DNA of 64,000 nucleotides from Fabrea salina (lineage: Eukaryota; Ciliophora; Heterotrichea; Heterotrichida; Fabreidae). This document shows positions 15,722 through 24,855 of this stretch, piece by piece. Position 1 is the first letter of the stretch, and each line of letters begins with the position of its first letter. Where the stretch lies: the NCBI GenBank assembly GCA_022984795.1, contig JALIHJ010000046.1, positions 124,001 through 188,000 of the forward strand, in the 5' to 3' direction. The position numbers and the translations under genes are program-made. Under the pieces are notes generated by a model. The model searched no databases. It was given only the letters and a program-made list of their open reading frames with translations, and was not told the origin of the DNA.

Positions 15722-18052
15722 TTATAATTTTTTCAAACCTAAAAAGCCCTCAACGTTAGTGTCTCCACTATAAGAAATACTCACTCTGGCACGAGCTGGA
15801 AGAGCCACAAAGTCTATAAGTGTAAGTCCTGTAATATTTCCACCTGAATGTTGTCCTGCTCCTTTAAGTCTTCCTGAACTGTGGTGCACCACGTAGCTTG
15901 CAGAGTTCACAGCTGACAAAATGGGCTCTCCGTTAACTAGGACTTGCACGTTGGGTTTTTTGCGACTGTAAAACCCAAAGTTAATCTCGTAGAGTCCTGG
16001 AGTGCAGCAGACAATTGAAGTTTTTTCCACCTCCCACAAAAAGTTGTCAGGTGCAGTGTTGATGCTTTGGACTTCCCAAGGAACTAAGTTGCCTGACTTC
16101 AGTTCTCCAGACTTCCAAATCCATCTTCCAATACAATTCTCTGTGCACAAAGCTTCAATGATCATTTGGGACTCGTTGATTTGTCTATTGAATTCTTCAG
16201 TCGAAACCTTGTAGTCAAGTTCTTTGTGGATGTCTGAAAGGGCTTTGTTGGCGTCTTCAACGTTAGCTTTGGTGTCTAGGAGTTCACAGACATCTTTGAC
16301 GTTGGACTTTTGAACCATGTCTTTGCTGACGTCTTCAAGGGCCTTTCTAGTAGTGGCAATATGGTTCTCGAGGGTGTGGAGGCTTGCTTTGGTGGACAAG
16401 GCTTTAAATATATCCTGGACTTGGCCTTTTAAGTGTTCGAGGTCTCTGTGGCTGGCTTTGTCAGAAAGCCACAAACTAGCTTTGGAGATGTCTAGTTTTT
16501 CGTCTATTAGTTTGTAGAACTCTTCGTTGTTTGGTTTTTCTTCTAAGGCTTTTCCAGTTTCTTTTTCGTGGGAAAGAATTCTTTCTTTTAGCTTGTTGCA
16601 AGAAGTTTCAAAGTGGTCTGAAAGGTCGTAGTAAACCTTGTTCATAGAGTCTTGCAACTCTTTAGGCTCCAGTTTGGTTTCTTGGAGACTTTTGACAGCT
16701 TGTTTTAAGTAGTTGACTTCTTCTTTGTTGATTCTGTTGCTAACTAAGTCGTCAATTCTTACGTCGAAGCTTTCTAAGTGCTCGTTGATCTGGGAAATCT
16801 GTTTGTAGACTTCGTTTTTATTGGATGAGTTCACAGCTTTTATGTACTTTTGGACTTCTTCTGAAGAACGACGTCTATCTTCCATAAGACCTTTAAGCTG
16901 TTCGTTTAGCTTATTGAGTTCATCGTCTACTTTGACTTTGTAGTTAATGAACTCTTGGTGCTTAGCTAAGTAAGAAGTGTTAGTTTCTAGTTCGCTGATT
17001 TGTTCTCTGACTTCTGACTTGTGCTTTTCGAACATTTCAAGTGTGGACTCAAAGTCAGCCTTTTTAGTAATAGAGTTGTATATTTTTTCGAGTTCTTTAG
17101 AGTCTATTTTTTTGTTCAAGTTGAAGTTAAGTGACTTCTTGACTTCTTCGATGTCAGACTTCATAGCTCCTACGTAAGACTCCAGAACTATGTTGTGGTC
17201 CATCAAGGACTTGTCTAAGTAGGACCTTAGGTCTTTCGAAAGAGCTTCAAATTCGTTTCTGTCAGCTTTTTGGGCCAGTTCTGGGTAAACCTCTGCTGAG
17301 AGTTCTGACTTGTCTGCTTTGGAGTCCAGAGTAAGCTCTATGTCCTCTAAGTCACTTTTCTCTGCTTTTGTTTGAATTAACTCGTAAAGTTCTTTTATAG
17401 CTTCTTTGTCAGCTTTGTTGCTTAAAAGCGACTCGGCGTCGGACCTATTCATCTTTCTGTGGAGGGCGTTGGCCACACTGTGTTTGTTAGCTTTGTTTTC
17501 TAAGGCTTCTTCTACGTCTGCCCAAGTGGCTTTTTCCTGTATTGAAGAGTTAAGGTTCTGGAAGTCTTTTTCGCTAGGTAGAGAGTTGAGCTTCCTGTTG
17601 AATTCTTCAAGTCTAGAGTGGAAGCTATGGAGGTGGGACTCGAAGTCCCTTAAACTTAACTTTTTGTCAAGCATGGCTTTTACCTCTTCAATGCTCGCTT
17701 TGTTAGTTAGTAGGTATTGCAAGTCACTTCGAGAAACTTTGTCTTCTAAAGAAGCTTGGTAAGGAGCTAAGTTGTTAACGGTGTCTTTAAAGTCTTCTAG
17801 TTCCAGTATGTCTGCTTTGTGTGACAGTGCTGAAGTAAACTCGTTTTTGGAGACTTTGTAAGCAACTTGGTGTTCTAAGTCTCTGATTTGGTAGCTTTGG
17901 GTCCTTAAAACGTCTGCCATTGCTTTGAAGGTTACTCTAATGATGTCTTGTATGTTGCGCCACTCTGAGTGGCCTTGCATTAGTTCGTCCACTACACTCA
18001 TGATGTTCCCCTCAAACGACTCAAACCGCCTATGTAGTCCTGATCCTTCCAT
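15722..18052 (-). CDS. Long coiled-coil protein with C-terminal C1q/TNF-like domain
   Basis: A 776-residue protein. Residues 1-630 are a coiled coil of loosely repeated blocks built round KAD, KAS or KAN (SHKADILELEDF, TNKASIEEVKAML, ENKANKHSVANAL, SNKADKEAIKELYEL, STKASLHTLENHI). From about residue 640 the sequence turns beta-rich (SIVCCTPGLYEINFGFYSRK, NVQVLVNGEPILSAV, GLTLIDFVALPARARVSISY), which fits a C1q-like jelly roll. No signal peptide is seen, so it is probably intracellular, and a cytoskeletal or basal-body scaffold is a reasonable guess. I cannot name the family. Divergent from the START gene with 21 nt between starts. Confidence 0.8.
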   Translation of the reverse strand: MEGSGLHRRFESFEGNIMSVVDELMQGHSEWRNIQDIIRVTFKAMADVLRTQSYQIRDLEHQVAYKVSKNEFTSALSHKADILELEDFKDTVNNLAPYQASLEDKVSRSDLQYLLTNKASIEEVKAMLDKKLSLRDFESHLHSFHSRLEEFNRKLNSLPSEKDFQNLNSSIQEKATWADVEEALENKANKHSVANALHRKMNRSDAESLLSNKADKEAIKELYELIQTKAEKSDLEDIELTLDSKADKSELSAEVYPELAQKADRNEFEALSKDLRSYLDKSLMDHNIVLESYVGAMKSDIEEVKKSLNFNLNKKIDSKELEKIYNSITKKADFESTLEMFEKHKSEVREQISELETNTSYLAKHQEFINYKVKVDDELNKLNEQLKGLMEDRRRSSEEVQKYIKAVNSSNKNEVYKQISQINEHLESFDVRIDDLVSNRINKEEVNYLKQAVKSLQETKLEPKELQDSMNKVYYDLSDHFETSCNKLKERILSHEKETGKALEEKPNNEEFYKLIDEKLDISKASLWLSDKASHRDLEHLKGQVQDIFKALSTKASLHTLENHIATTRKALEDVSKDMVQKSNVKDVCELLDTKANVEDANKALSDIHKELDYKVSTEEFNRQINESQMIIEALCTENCIGRWIWKSGELKSGNLVPWEVQSINTAPDNFLWEVEKTSIVCCTPGLYEINFGFYSRKKPNVQVLVNGEPILSAVNSASYVVHHSSGRLKGAGQHSGGNITGLTLIDFVALPARARVSISYSGDTNVEGFLGLKKL

Positions 18053-18073
18053 TTAAGCTTATTCAAATTTAAC

Positions 18074-18904
18074 ATGGAAGCTCAGGACTTTCCAGCCAAA
18101 CTAAACCAAATATACGAACTCTACCAACTCGACAAAATATCAGAGGCAATGGACCACTTAAATAAGTTACAAGTGGACTTGGAGTCTTACCCGCTTTTGC
18201 TACAGCTCACTCAAGACTACCACAGAATACAAACTGTTTACAACATGTTCAACGACACTGAAGACTGGGTGGTTGAAAACTCCACTGGGCCTGTTAGAAT
18301 TCTCTATAAAAAGGTTCCCGACACCCCTACTTACTCTATTTTGTGTGAGTCCACTTTGCCTATTCCCCTTTTTAACTTTTTGTCGCTTATTTACGAAACC
18401 GACTCCTACCCTAATTGGATGCCTTTTTGCGTAGACTCAGAAGTCCTTCAAAGCATTTCTCGCAGCAGAAAGGTAGTAAGGATAAGTAGCTCAGTGGGAC
18501 CTTACAAGCGAGAAGTTTGTATGGAGGGGTACGGAGCTAACTTACTTTTGAAAGAAGGAGCTGTGATGATTGTGTGCAAGTCGCTTGAAGACTCTAAAGC
18601 TGATCAACTCTACCAGACCAAAAAAACCCGGGCTGAAGTTACTATGTTTGGGTGCTTGATAAGGCCCATTGGAAAGGACTCAATTAGTGTTAGGGTGATC
18701 AGTAACTTTGACCCTAAAATTAAGTTTTTGCCTTATAAACTGCTTAACTTCTTTATGAGGAAACTTGCCAAAACCATTTTCAACAAAATCACTGAAAAAG
18801 CTGCTAACTTAGACCCAGAAAAGTTCCAAAACCCCCTAAACAGAGACTTCTACAACCACATAAACGAGTCTTTAAAGGAGTTCTTTGACAGGCATAAGAT
18901 TTAA
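18074..18904 (+). CDS. START (StAR-related lipid transfer) domain protein
   Basis: A 276-residue protein. A helical head (about 1-65) precedes a START-like fold: EDWVVENSTGPVRILYKKV, YSILCESTLPIPLFNFLSLIYETDSYPNWMPFC, then KREVCMEGYGANLLLKEGAVMIV and GCLIRPIGKDSISVRVISNFDP. Such domains bind a lipid in an internal cavity. No membrane anchor is visible, so a soluble lipid carrier is likely. Its TAA stop is followed after 5 nt by the ATG of the TatD gene. Confidence 0.75.
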   Translation: MEAQDFPAKLNQIYELYQLDKISEAMDHLNKLQVDLESYPLLLQLTQDYHRIQTVYNMFNDTEDWVVENSTGPVRILYKKVPDTPTYSILCESTLPIPLFNFLSLIYETDSYPNWMPFCVDSEVLQSISRSRKVVRISSSVGPYKREVCMEGYGANLLLKEGAVMIVCKSLEDSKADQLYQTKKTRAEVTMFGCLIRPIGKDSISVRVISNFDPKIKFLPYKLLNFFMRKLAKTIFNKITEKAANLDPEKFQNPLNRDFYNHINESLKEFFDRHKI

Positions 18905-18909
18905 TAATA

Positions 18910-19710
18910 ATGCAAAGAAAATTACTAGTAGACTCCCACTGCCACCTCCAGCAAATGGGCAACGTAAGTGGAGTTTTGCAGGAGTGCTTCGGGCTACACA
19001 AAGCAGTTTGCAACAGCACCTCAGAAGAAGACTGGGAAGAAGTACTTAACTTAAGTAAGTGCTTCACAGAAGTAGTGCCTTGTGTAGGCATACATCCTTG
19101 GTGGGGAAACCAAGTTTCAAGTGACTGGGAAACTAAACTAATCCAGAAACTACTTGAGAACCCACACGCACAAGTAGGAGAAATAGGACTTGACCACATG
19201 AAGTCAAAAATACCTTCTAAACAAGCCCAAGAAGCCATCTTCAGAGCCCAAGTCAGAATAGCTTTGGAGCACAACAGAGTTATGAGCATACACTGTGTAA
19301 AGGCCTTCGGAAAAGTAGTCAACATTCTAAAGCAAGAAATGCAGCTAAAAAAAGTGCCCTTTTTAATGCATTCTTACGAAGGACCCCTTGAAATGACCCA
19401 GGAACTTCTGAAGCACTTTTCGGACCAAGTAGTGTTTTCTCTGTCGATGGTTTCAGTTTCCAAAGAAAAACTCAGGAACTCCATACTCAGCATTCCTTTA
19501 GAAAACATCTTAATAGAAACTGACTCACCTTCCCAAGTAGTTACAAGCTTGCTTTCTGAGGACTCCCTTAAATACTACGACTCCAACCCACAAAACCACC
19601 CTAAGTTCCTCCACCACGTTTTATCAGCTTTAGCCCAGCTTAAAGGAATCGACCAACTGGAACTCGAAACAATCCTTTACAATAATTTTTTGAGAGTGTT
19701 TAACCTTTAA
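18910..19710 (+). CDS. TatD-family metal-dependent DNase
   Basis: A 266-residue hydrolase with the TatD metal ligands in order: DSHCHL (residues 8-13), VGEIGLD, IHCVKAF, MHSYEG and IETDSP. TatD proteins are 3'-5' exonucleases linked to DNA repair and apoptosis-like DNA degradation. Length is normal for the family. A GTAAG...CAG 15-mer at 19055-19069 lies inside conserved coding sequence and lacks TA at positions 9-10, so no intron is called. The gene converges on TTLL with 1 nt between the two stop codons. Confidence 0.88.
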   Translation: MQRKLLVDSHCHLQQMGNVSGVLQECFGLHKAVCNSTSEEDWEEVLNLSKCFTEVVPCVGIHPWWGNQVSSDWETKLIQKLLENPHAQVGEIGLDHMKSKIPSKQAQEAIFRAQVRIALEHNRVMSIHCVKAFGKVVNILKQEMQLKKVPFLMHSYEGPLEMTQELLKHFSDQVVFSLSMVSVSKEKLRNSILSIPLENILIETDSPSQVVTSLLSEDSLKYYDSNPQNHPKFLHHVLSALAQLKGIDQLELETILYNNFLRVFNL

Positions 19711-19711
19711 G

Positions 19712-20989
19712 TTATTTACTAGTTTTAAAGTCGTTAATCACTGAATTCATAACTCTTTGGCAGACCTGGTTAAAGTCCCTAGACCCAGCGGCCTTTTTGA
19801 GTTTGTTGAGTTCAGTTACTTGTTTTTTGTGCGGAAACACCAACTCAAAGTTTGCACTTGGACTAGAAAGGTGTTTGTTAGTTATTTCCCTTACGAGGTC
19901 AGAGTACTCGTCACTTATGATAGAGATTCTATCTGAAGCTGGAGTAGAGGACCTGGAAGGCTGGAACGCCTCAGGTTGCTTGGACTTAGTTTTTTTAGGA
20001 GGATGGGCGGCCCAGTACTCAGCTGGAGACTGGAGCTTCAGTACATCTATGATGTCATTGACTAAGGCTGTTTTCACCTTTGCATCTACAAAACACTCAA
20101 CGCCCAAAGCAGGCGAGGAGTTAACTTCGAGTATCCAAGGCTTAATGTTTTCGTCTATAATAATGTCAAATCCTAGTAACTCAAAACAACAGTCTATTTG
20201 AGGAACTGTTGGAATCAAAGTAACAAGGGTCAAAACCACTATTTTCTGAATGCGTTTCCAAAGAGTAGTGTAAGAGACCCCTTGAGACTCCAAGTACATC
20301 TCGAGTGAAGAAAAGTCCCACTTGTTGTTTCCGCTTTCAGTGTTGTACTTGTTAATAGAAGCGTTAGTAAGGTGGGAGAACTTGTTTTCTAGGTCAGAAG
20401 TGTCGTAGTTTTCACTACTGAACCTAGCCAAGCCTTCTTTATAAATATAAACAGTCAGTGGGTGGAAGTCAGTGATTAACACGTACACTCTCATGTCCCA
20501 CTTCCTTTGTTCTATTAGAAAAGGGTTAGAAATGTACTTCTGCACTATGCAAGGAGTATCATAAACCAGTTCCAAAATGTCTTTGAAAACAAAGATCTTT
20601 CTCCCCCGACTCATGTCGTTAGGCTTACAAATCCAAATTCCTTTACTTTTTTGTTCTGAAAAAAAGTTCACAAACTTGGTGTACTCGTTAGGCACCATAA
20701 AAGTAACTGGAAAGAAGTTGTAAACTCCTCCGTGCACAGCTTTCATTTTTCTAAGAATCCGGCACAAAGAGTCTTTTCTGCATATAACAGAGGTCTTTGG
20801 AAAGTGGTTGTAGCGCTGGTAAGGTTTTCCGTTTGCAAACTCAGAAGGTTTAGGTCTTCCGTTCTTCCAAAACAAACTCCAGTTGTCTACTCCGTGGTGC
20901 TCTTGGTGCTGGGTCCAGCCTCTAGACTCTAGAACCAAAGGAACTATTGCAGGTGCTCTTTCTAGTTTGAAATAAAACTCGCTATCCAT
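19712..20989 (-). CDS. Tubulin tyrosine ligase-like polyglutamylase (TTLL)
   Basis: A 425-residue enzyme expected to add glutamates to tubulin tails in cilia and cortical microtubules. The ATP-grasp core shows GIWICKPNDMSRGRKIFVF, VQKYISNPFLIEQRKWDMRVYVLI, FSHLTNASINKYN and the metal-binding end LGFDIIIDENIKPWILEVNSSPAL. The order and text are closest to the TTLL2/TTLL6-type glutamylases; the exact subtype is not settled. The C-terminal 100 residues are basic and not conserved. The ATG overlaps the end of the upstream Sec7 gene by 8 nt. Confidence 0.9.
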   Translation of the reverse strand: MDSEFYFKLERAPAIVPLVLESRGWTQHQEHHGVDNWSLFWKNGRPKPSEFANGKPYQRYNHFPKTSVICRKDSLCRILRKMKAVHGGVYNFFPVTFMVPNEYTKFVNFFSEQKSKGIWICKPNDMSRGRKIFVFKDILELVYDTPCIVQKYISNPFLIEQRKWDMRVYVLITDFHPLTVYIYKEGLARFSSENYDTSDLENKFSHLTNASINKYNTESGNNKWDFSSLEMYLESQGVSYTTLWKRIQKIVVLTLVTLIPTVPQIDCCFELLGFDIIIDENIKPWILEVNSSPALGVECFVDAKVKTALVNDIIDVLKLQSPAEYWAAHPPKKTKSKQPEAFQPSRSSTPASDRISIISDEYSDLVREITNKHLSSPSANFELVFPHKKQVTELNKLKKAAGSRDFNQVCQRVMNSVINDFKTSK

Positions 20990-23900
20990 TTATATTACTT
21001 TGTTGCTGTGAAGTGGGGTCTACTTCTTCTTGGAGTTCAGGTAGGTTCACTAGTTCCCAAGTCATTCTCCAGTGTTCTTCAGTAAGTACTTCTTCTGTTT
21101 TGACCACCAACATTAAGTTCTTCATCAACTCAAAGCTTTTTTCGTTGACTTCGCCTTGTTTGTTGCGCAGTGTTTGGTTCATGAGTTTGATGAGTCTCAG
21201 CCAAAAAGACACAAAGTCCGATGCACTTGAAATAATGGTTATTTTGGCCAGGAAAGTTTGGCACATCAAAGACATTGCTCTTTCTCGGCTTTGTTCGAAC
21301 TCGTGCTTAAGGGCAACTGAGCGTTCTTCTGAAAGGTTTTTAAGGGCTTCTTTGGTGACTAAAAAGGGCTCAATTACTAAAGGAAAAAGCACTCTTTCAA
21401 AGATCTCTTTCCAAGTGGCGCAGCTTTTTTGGGACTCTTGGGTGATGTTGCCGAGTATGAGTTCTTGGAGCAGGTTGTAAGACTTAATTCTGAACTTTTT
21501 GTCTTGTTCTTGACAAAGCTTCCCAACTATGCCCAGTATTTTCTTCCAAAAGTAAATAACTACTTCTGGAGCGTGCTTCTTAGAGATCCTTTTGAAGAGC
21601 GAGTTGATTAAGTTCAGACCTACTTCAGCTTTCCCAGAAGTGTCTTTTTTGATCTGGATTATGATTAAGTCTATGAGTTCTTCGTATAACTTAAGTTCAA
21701 TGTCTCCCAAGTTGTGCAGGTGATGAACTACTGCTGAGATGAGTTCAAAACTCGTTTTACTAGCTCCTTCAATGTTGCTGAAAGAATGCAGTAACTGCAT
21801 CAACACATTCCAACCACTACCTTCTATCAAGAACAGTGCGTTTCCAGAGTTAAGCAAAATCAAAAGTCCAGCTATCAACCGCGCAGCAAACCTGTTGAGT
21901 TTTTTAGGAGGAAGTTCTGACATGCTTGTTAACACGTTCAGCATGCTGTTTCTTAGCTCTGAAACTTGTTCGTGGTGGTGGATGCAAAGCCTCATGTGGC
22001 ACACAAGTGCCCTTTCGGTGCTCCAGTTGTGTGTAGAGCTGCATATCATGCTTTCAAGGTGACTGACTACTAGTTTCCAAATAGACTCTGAAAGTCTTTG
22101 TGCGTTGGCCAAAACTCCTGAAGAAAGGAGTTCCAAACAAAGCACTACGTTTATGTCTTCAACTGAGTCTTTGCACCTCTGCATCAGGGTTTTCAGTAAG
22201 TAGTTGAGGCTTTCTAAGGGCAGAGCTTTTGTGTTTTTGAAAAGCAAGTGCAGTCCAGTGTTTTCTACTTTTTTGCGGAGTTCTTGTTTGATTTCTTGCA
22301 TGACTTCTTCATGCTTTTTAGTAGGTTCTACTGGAACGCCTAGGTACTTTGCAAAGGAGTTCCAGAAACCACCAGCTTCTTCTTGGGTTTCTTCTTCACT
22401 TTTAATGCTTGAAGAACTACTTCCTGGCTTCCTGAAGAACTTAAAAAAGGTTTCGTCTAGTTCGTGGTTAGCCATAGGCAGCATCCTCCCTTCGCTGTCT
22501 ACGAAGTCGTCTAGTTCTATTACTTGCTGAGGCAAAAGTTTTAGAGAGTGGAGTCTCAACAAACAGTTCACTAAGTGCCCCCAAACTCCTCTTAAGTAGT
22601 CTTTGCATATCAGTGAAGAACCTACAGCTGCTTCTAAAGAGTACTTTCCTCGGTTGTTGTGGTAGAAACTAATCAGTGAGTCTGTGTTACGTAAGAAGCA
22701 CTGACACAAAGTACTCAGGAGCTTGTTGATGTGGTCTTGCATTTCGAAGTAAGCACAGATCTTAGACACCTGCATGAAGAGTTGTTTGATTTCTTTAAGA
22801 GGCTTTTTGGAATTCGCACAGTCTAGTGAATTAGTGAGTGTTCCTAAGAGTCCGCTTTCCCACATAATGTCAAACATGTCTTTTTCGTTTTCTCCGGCAG
22901 GCTGCAGTAAGAGCTCGTTTAGCATAGAGTAGTTGCCAGTTACTTGAGTCCGCTTGATGATTTTGCTCCACTTGTTCCGAGTGAGTTCTTCGTTCCCAAG
23001 TTCTTCGTGGTCCACAGAGTGCACTACGTCAAGTACCTGGATAGGTTCGTTTTTAATGCTTTCGTAGATGCTTGACAAGAGTTCCTTGGGAAAGTCTTTG
23101 CCTCCATTGACTTTTTGCAGGTTTTTCAGGTAGCTTTCTTCGCTCATCTTGACTTTGACCCCTGGGTTGTGTAAGTCTGTGTTGAGCATTATGATGCTGT
23201 AAGCCAGAAGGTAAACTGTTCCTTCGTCTGCGAAAATAGAGTCTGCTTGGTAGTAAGCTTTTGAAAACGCGTCTATGATTCTGTCGATTATCTGGGCTTC
23301 GCCAGGCATTTTGAAACTCGAAAGCACGTTCTTAAGGGCGGCGTCTATGCGCATTCCTTCGTAGTCAAAAAGCTTCATGAACTCTTCAAGCACTTCTACA
23401 CAGTAAGGTTCGTTTTTGCCCAGGTACTCTCCAAGCGTAGTGCTGTCTATAGCTGGGTTTTCTTTTAAGAACTTAGCTACTTCTTTGGCGTCGCACTGTT
23501 TAGACAAAGCGTTCATTTCTTGCAGTTTAGGAATGAAGTTTTTAGGGTTGTTGTTGAACACATCTGCTGTCTGGACATACTTTTCTTTAAGGGCTTTTTT
23601 TTGTCTTAAGTGGTTAGTTTCTGTTTTGATGTTTTTCATTTCAGACTCACAACGCATTGAAATTGAGTTGGTAATTGCTAGCAACCCTTCCAAGCACAGC
23701 TCGTTAAGCCTTATCAAGTTTTGGTGCAAAGGAAAAGCGTGCTTGCACAGAAACCCACAAAGCGACTCAAACAAGTTAGCAAAGTGCACGTCGCAGTCGT
23801 AGTTGGTGTAGAGTTCTAGAATAAGACTGGGCTCCCTGCAGAAGTCCACTATGCTTTCTAAAGCAAGTTCACTCCTTTGGTATATCGAAGGGTCTTCGGA

Positions 23901-24848
23901 GTCCTCGTAAGCACTTGCCATTTTCAAGTGGATACTGTTAAAAAACACTTCCAACTGCACTTTTAAGTGCTTTTTGACTGACTGGAACAAGTTAAAAACC
24001 ACTCTTAAAGTCAAAGACAGTATGAACAGGTCGTCAGTAGTGGAGTTGACTAACAAAGCTTTGCAAATATCATCTTGGATCACGTTGAGTACCTTGTCGT
24101 GGAGACCTATGCCTTCGCCAGCGGTTTCTAAAGCTGTGTTGAGTAAAAACAACCCTAAGCACCTTTTTTCCTTCCAAGCTGACTCTGCCTTTTCAGTGTA
24201 ACCCACTAGTTCGGCTAAGTGCAGAAGTGCGTTTGTTAAACAAGGCACTCCGTAGCACTCGTTGTCTTCTACTTCACTGATCCTTCCAAAGACTATCAAA
24301 AACATCTGCAGCAAAGTGTTTTGGGTCGTCTTTTTCAGCAACTCACTTACTCTTTCTTTTTCAATCACGTCGAAGCAGCGCTTAAGCATACTCCAAACAC
24401 TTGAGTCAGTCAAGTACACTGAAGCAGGGGTTCTCAAGCACTCCAAAAACACGTGGAGCAGTTTCATAAGCACTACTTCGTCGTTGCTGGTGTAGAACTT
24501 AGGGAAACTGCACTGAACTACACTGTTAACTATCTTGTTGAGAGTGTACCCAGAAGTTGGCCCCACAAACCCGTACAACAGGAACTTGTGGATTGAGGAC
24601 AGTGCAACTCCTGTGATGGGCCCACTGACGTCGCCTGACTGGATAACCTTTAAAAAAGGCCCCCAGTAGTCCACGCTGTCTGTGTCAGAACACACCAACA
24701 GGTTTTGGAAGAGCTCTTTGAATTCATTAATGTACTGACTAGGAATTACTGAGTCTGGGGATGCTGAAAAGTTAGGCACAAACCGCATAATCGCCAGAAG
24801 GTTGTGTATTTCGCCCTTCACACAGTTGACGATCTTGACTTGGTTCAT
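20982..24848 (-). CDS. Sec7-domain ARF guanine nucleotide exchange factor (GBF/BIG type)
   Basis: A 1288-residue protein that should activate ARF GTPases on Golgi or endosomal membranes. The Sec7 domain (about residues 430-620) contains the catalytic glutamate in SSFKMPGEAQIIDRIIDAFS and the second motif YLLAYSIIMLNTDLHNP. Helical DCB/HUS-like regions lie before it and HDS-like repeats after it, as in GBF1 and BIG. The open frame extends 30 codons further upstream, but those overlap EXO70; starting at MNQVKIVNCV leaves 7 nt between the divergent starts. The last codons AAT GGA TAG overlap the ATGGATAG start of TTLL in another frame. Confidence 0.92.
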   Translation of the reverse strand: MNQVKIVNCVKGEIHNLLAIMRFVPNFSASPDSVIPSQYINEFKELFQNLLVCSDTDSVDYWGPFLKVIQSGDVSGPITGVALSSIHKFLLYGFVGPTSGYTLNKIVNSVVQCSFPKFYTSNDEVVLMKLLHVFLECLRTPASVYLTDSSVWSMLKRCFDVIEKERVSELLKKTTQNTLLQMFLIVFGRISEVEDNECYGVPCLTNALLHLAELVGYTEKAESAWKEKRCLGLFLLNTALETAGEGIGLHDKVLNVIQDDICKALLVNSTTDDLFILSLTLRVVFNLFQSVKKHLKVQLEVFFNSIHLKMASAYEDSEDPSIYQRSELALESIVDFCREPSLILELYTNYDCDVHFANLFESLCGFLCKHAFPLHQNLIRLNELCLEGLLAITNSISMRCESEMKNIKTETNHLRQKKALKEKYVQTADVFNNNPKNFIPKLQEMNALSKQCDAKEVAKFLKENPAIDSTTLGEYLGKNEPYCVEVLEEFMKLFDYEGMRIDAALKNVLSSFKMPGEAQIIDRIIDAFSKAYYQADSIFADEGTVYLLAYSIIMLNTDLHNPGVKVKMSEESYLKNLQKVNGGKDFPKELLSSIYESIKNEPIQVLDVVHSVDHEELGNEELTRNKWSKIIKRTQVTGNYSMLNELLLQPAGENEKDMFDIMWESGLLGTLTNSLDCANSKKPLKEIKQLFMQVSKICAYFEMQDHINKLLSTLCQCFLRNTDSLISFYHNNRGKYSLEAAVGSSLICKDYLRGVWGHLVNCLLRLHSLKLLPQQVIELDDFVDSEGRMLPMANHELDETFFKFFRKPGSSSSSIKSEEETQEEAGGFWNSFAKYLGVPVEPTKKHEEVMQEIKQELRKKVENTGLHLLFKNTKALPLESLNYLLKTLMQRCKDSVEDINVVLCLELLSSGVLANAQRLSESIWKLVVSHLESMICSSTHNWSTERALVCHMRLCIHHHEQVSELRNSMLNVLTSMSELPPKKLNRFAARLIAGLLILLNSGNALFLIEGSGWNVLMQLLHSFSNIEGASKTSFELISAVVHHLHNLGDIELKLYEELIDLIIIQIKKDTSGKAEVGLNLINSLFKRISKKHAPEVVIYFWKKILGIVGKLCQEQDKKFRIKSYNLLQELILGNITQESQKSCATWKEIFERVLFPLVIEPFLVTKEALKNLSEERSVALKHEFEQSRERAMSLMCQTFLAKITIISSASDFVSFWLRLIKLMNQTLRNKQGEVNEKSFELMKNLMLVVKTEEVLTEEHWRMTWELVNLPELQEEVDPTSQQQSNING

Positions 24849-24855
24849 TATAAAT

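Noticed and set aside
19055-19069. GTAAGTGCTTCACAG in the TatD gene as a 15-nt intron
   Set aside because: It lacks TA at positions 9-10, and the residues it encodes (KCFTE region) fill the normal spacing before VGIHP in TatD proteins.
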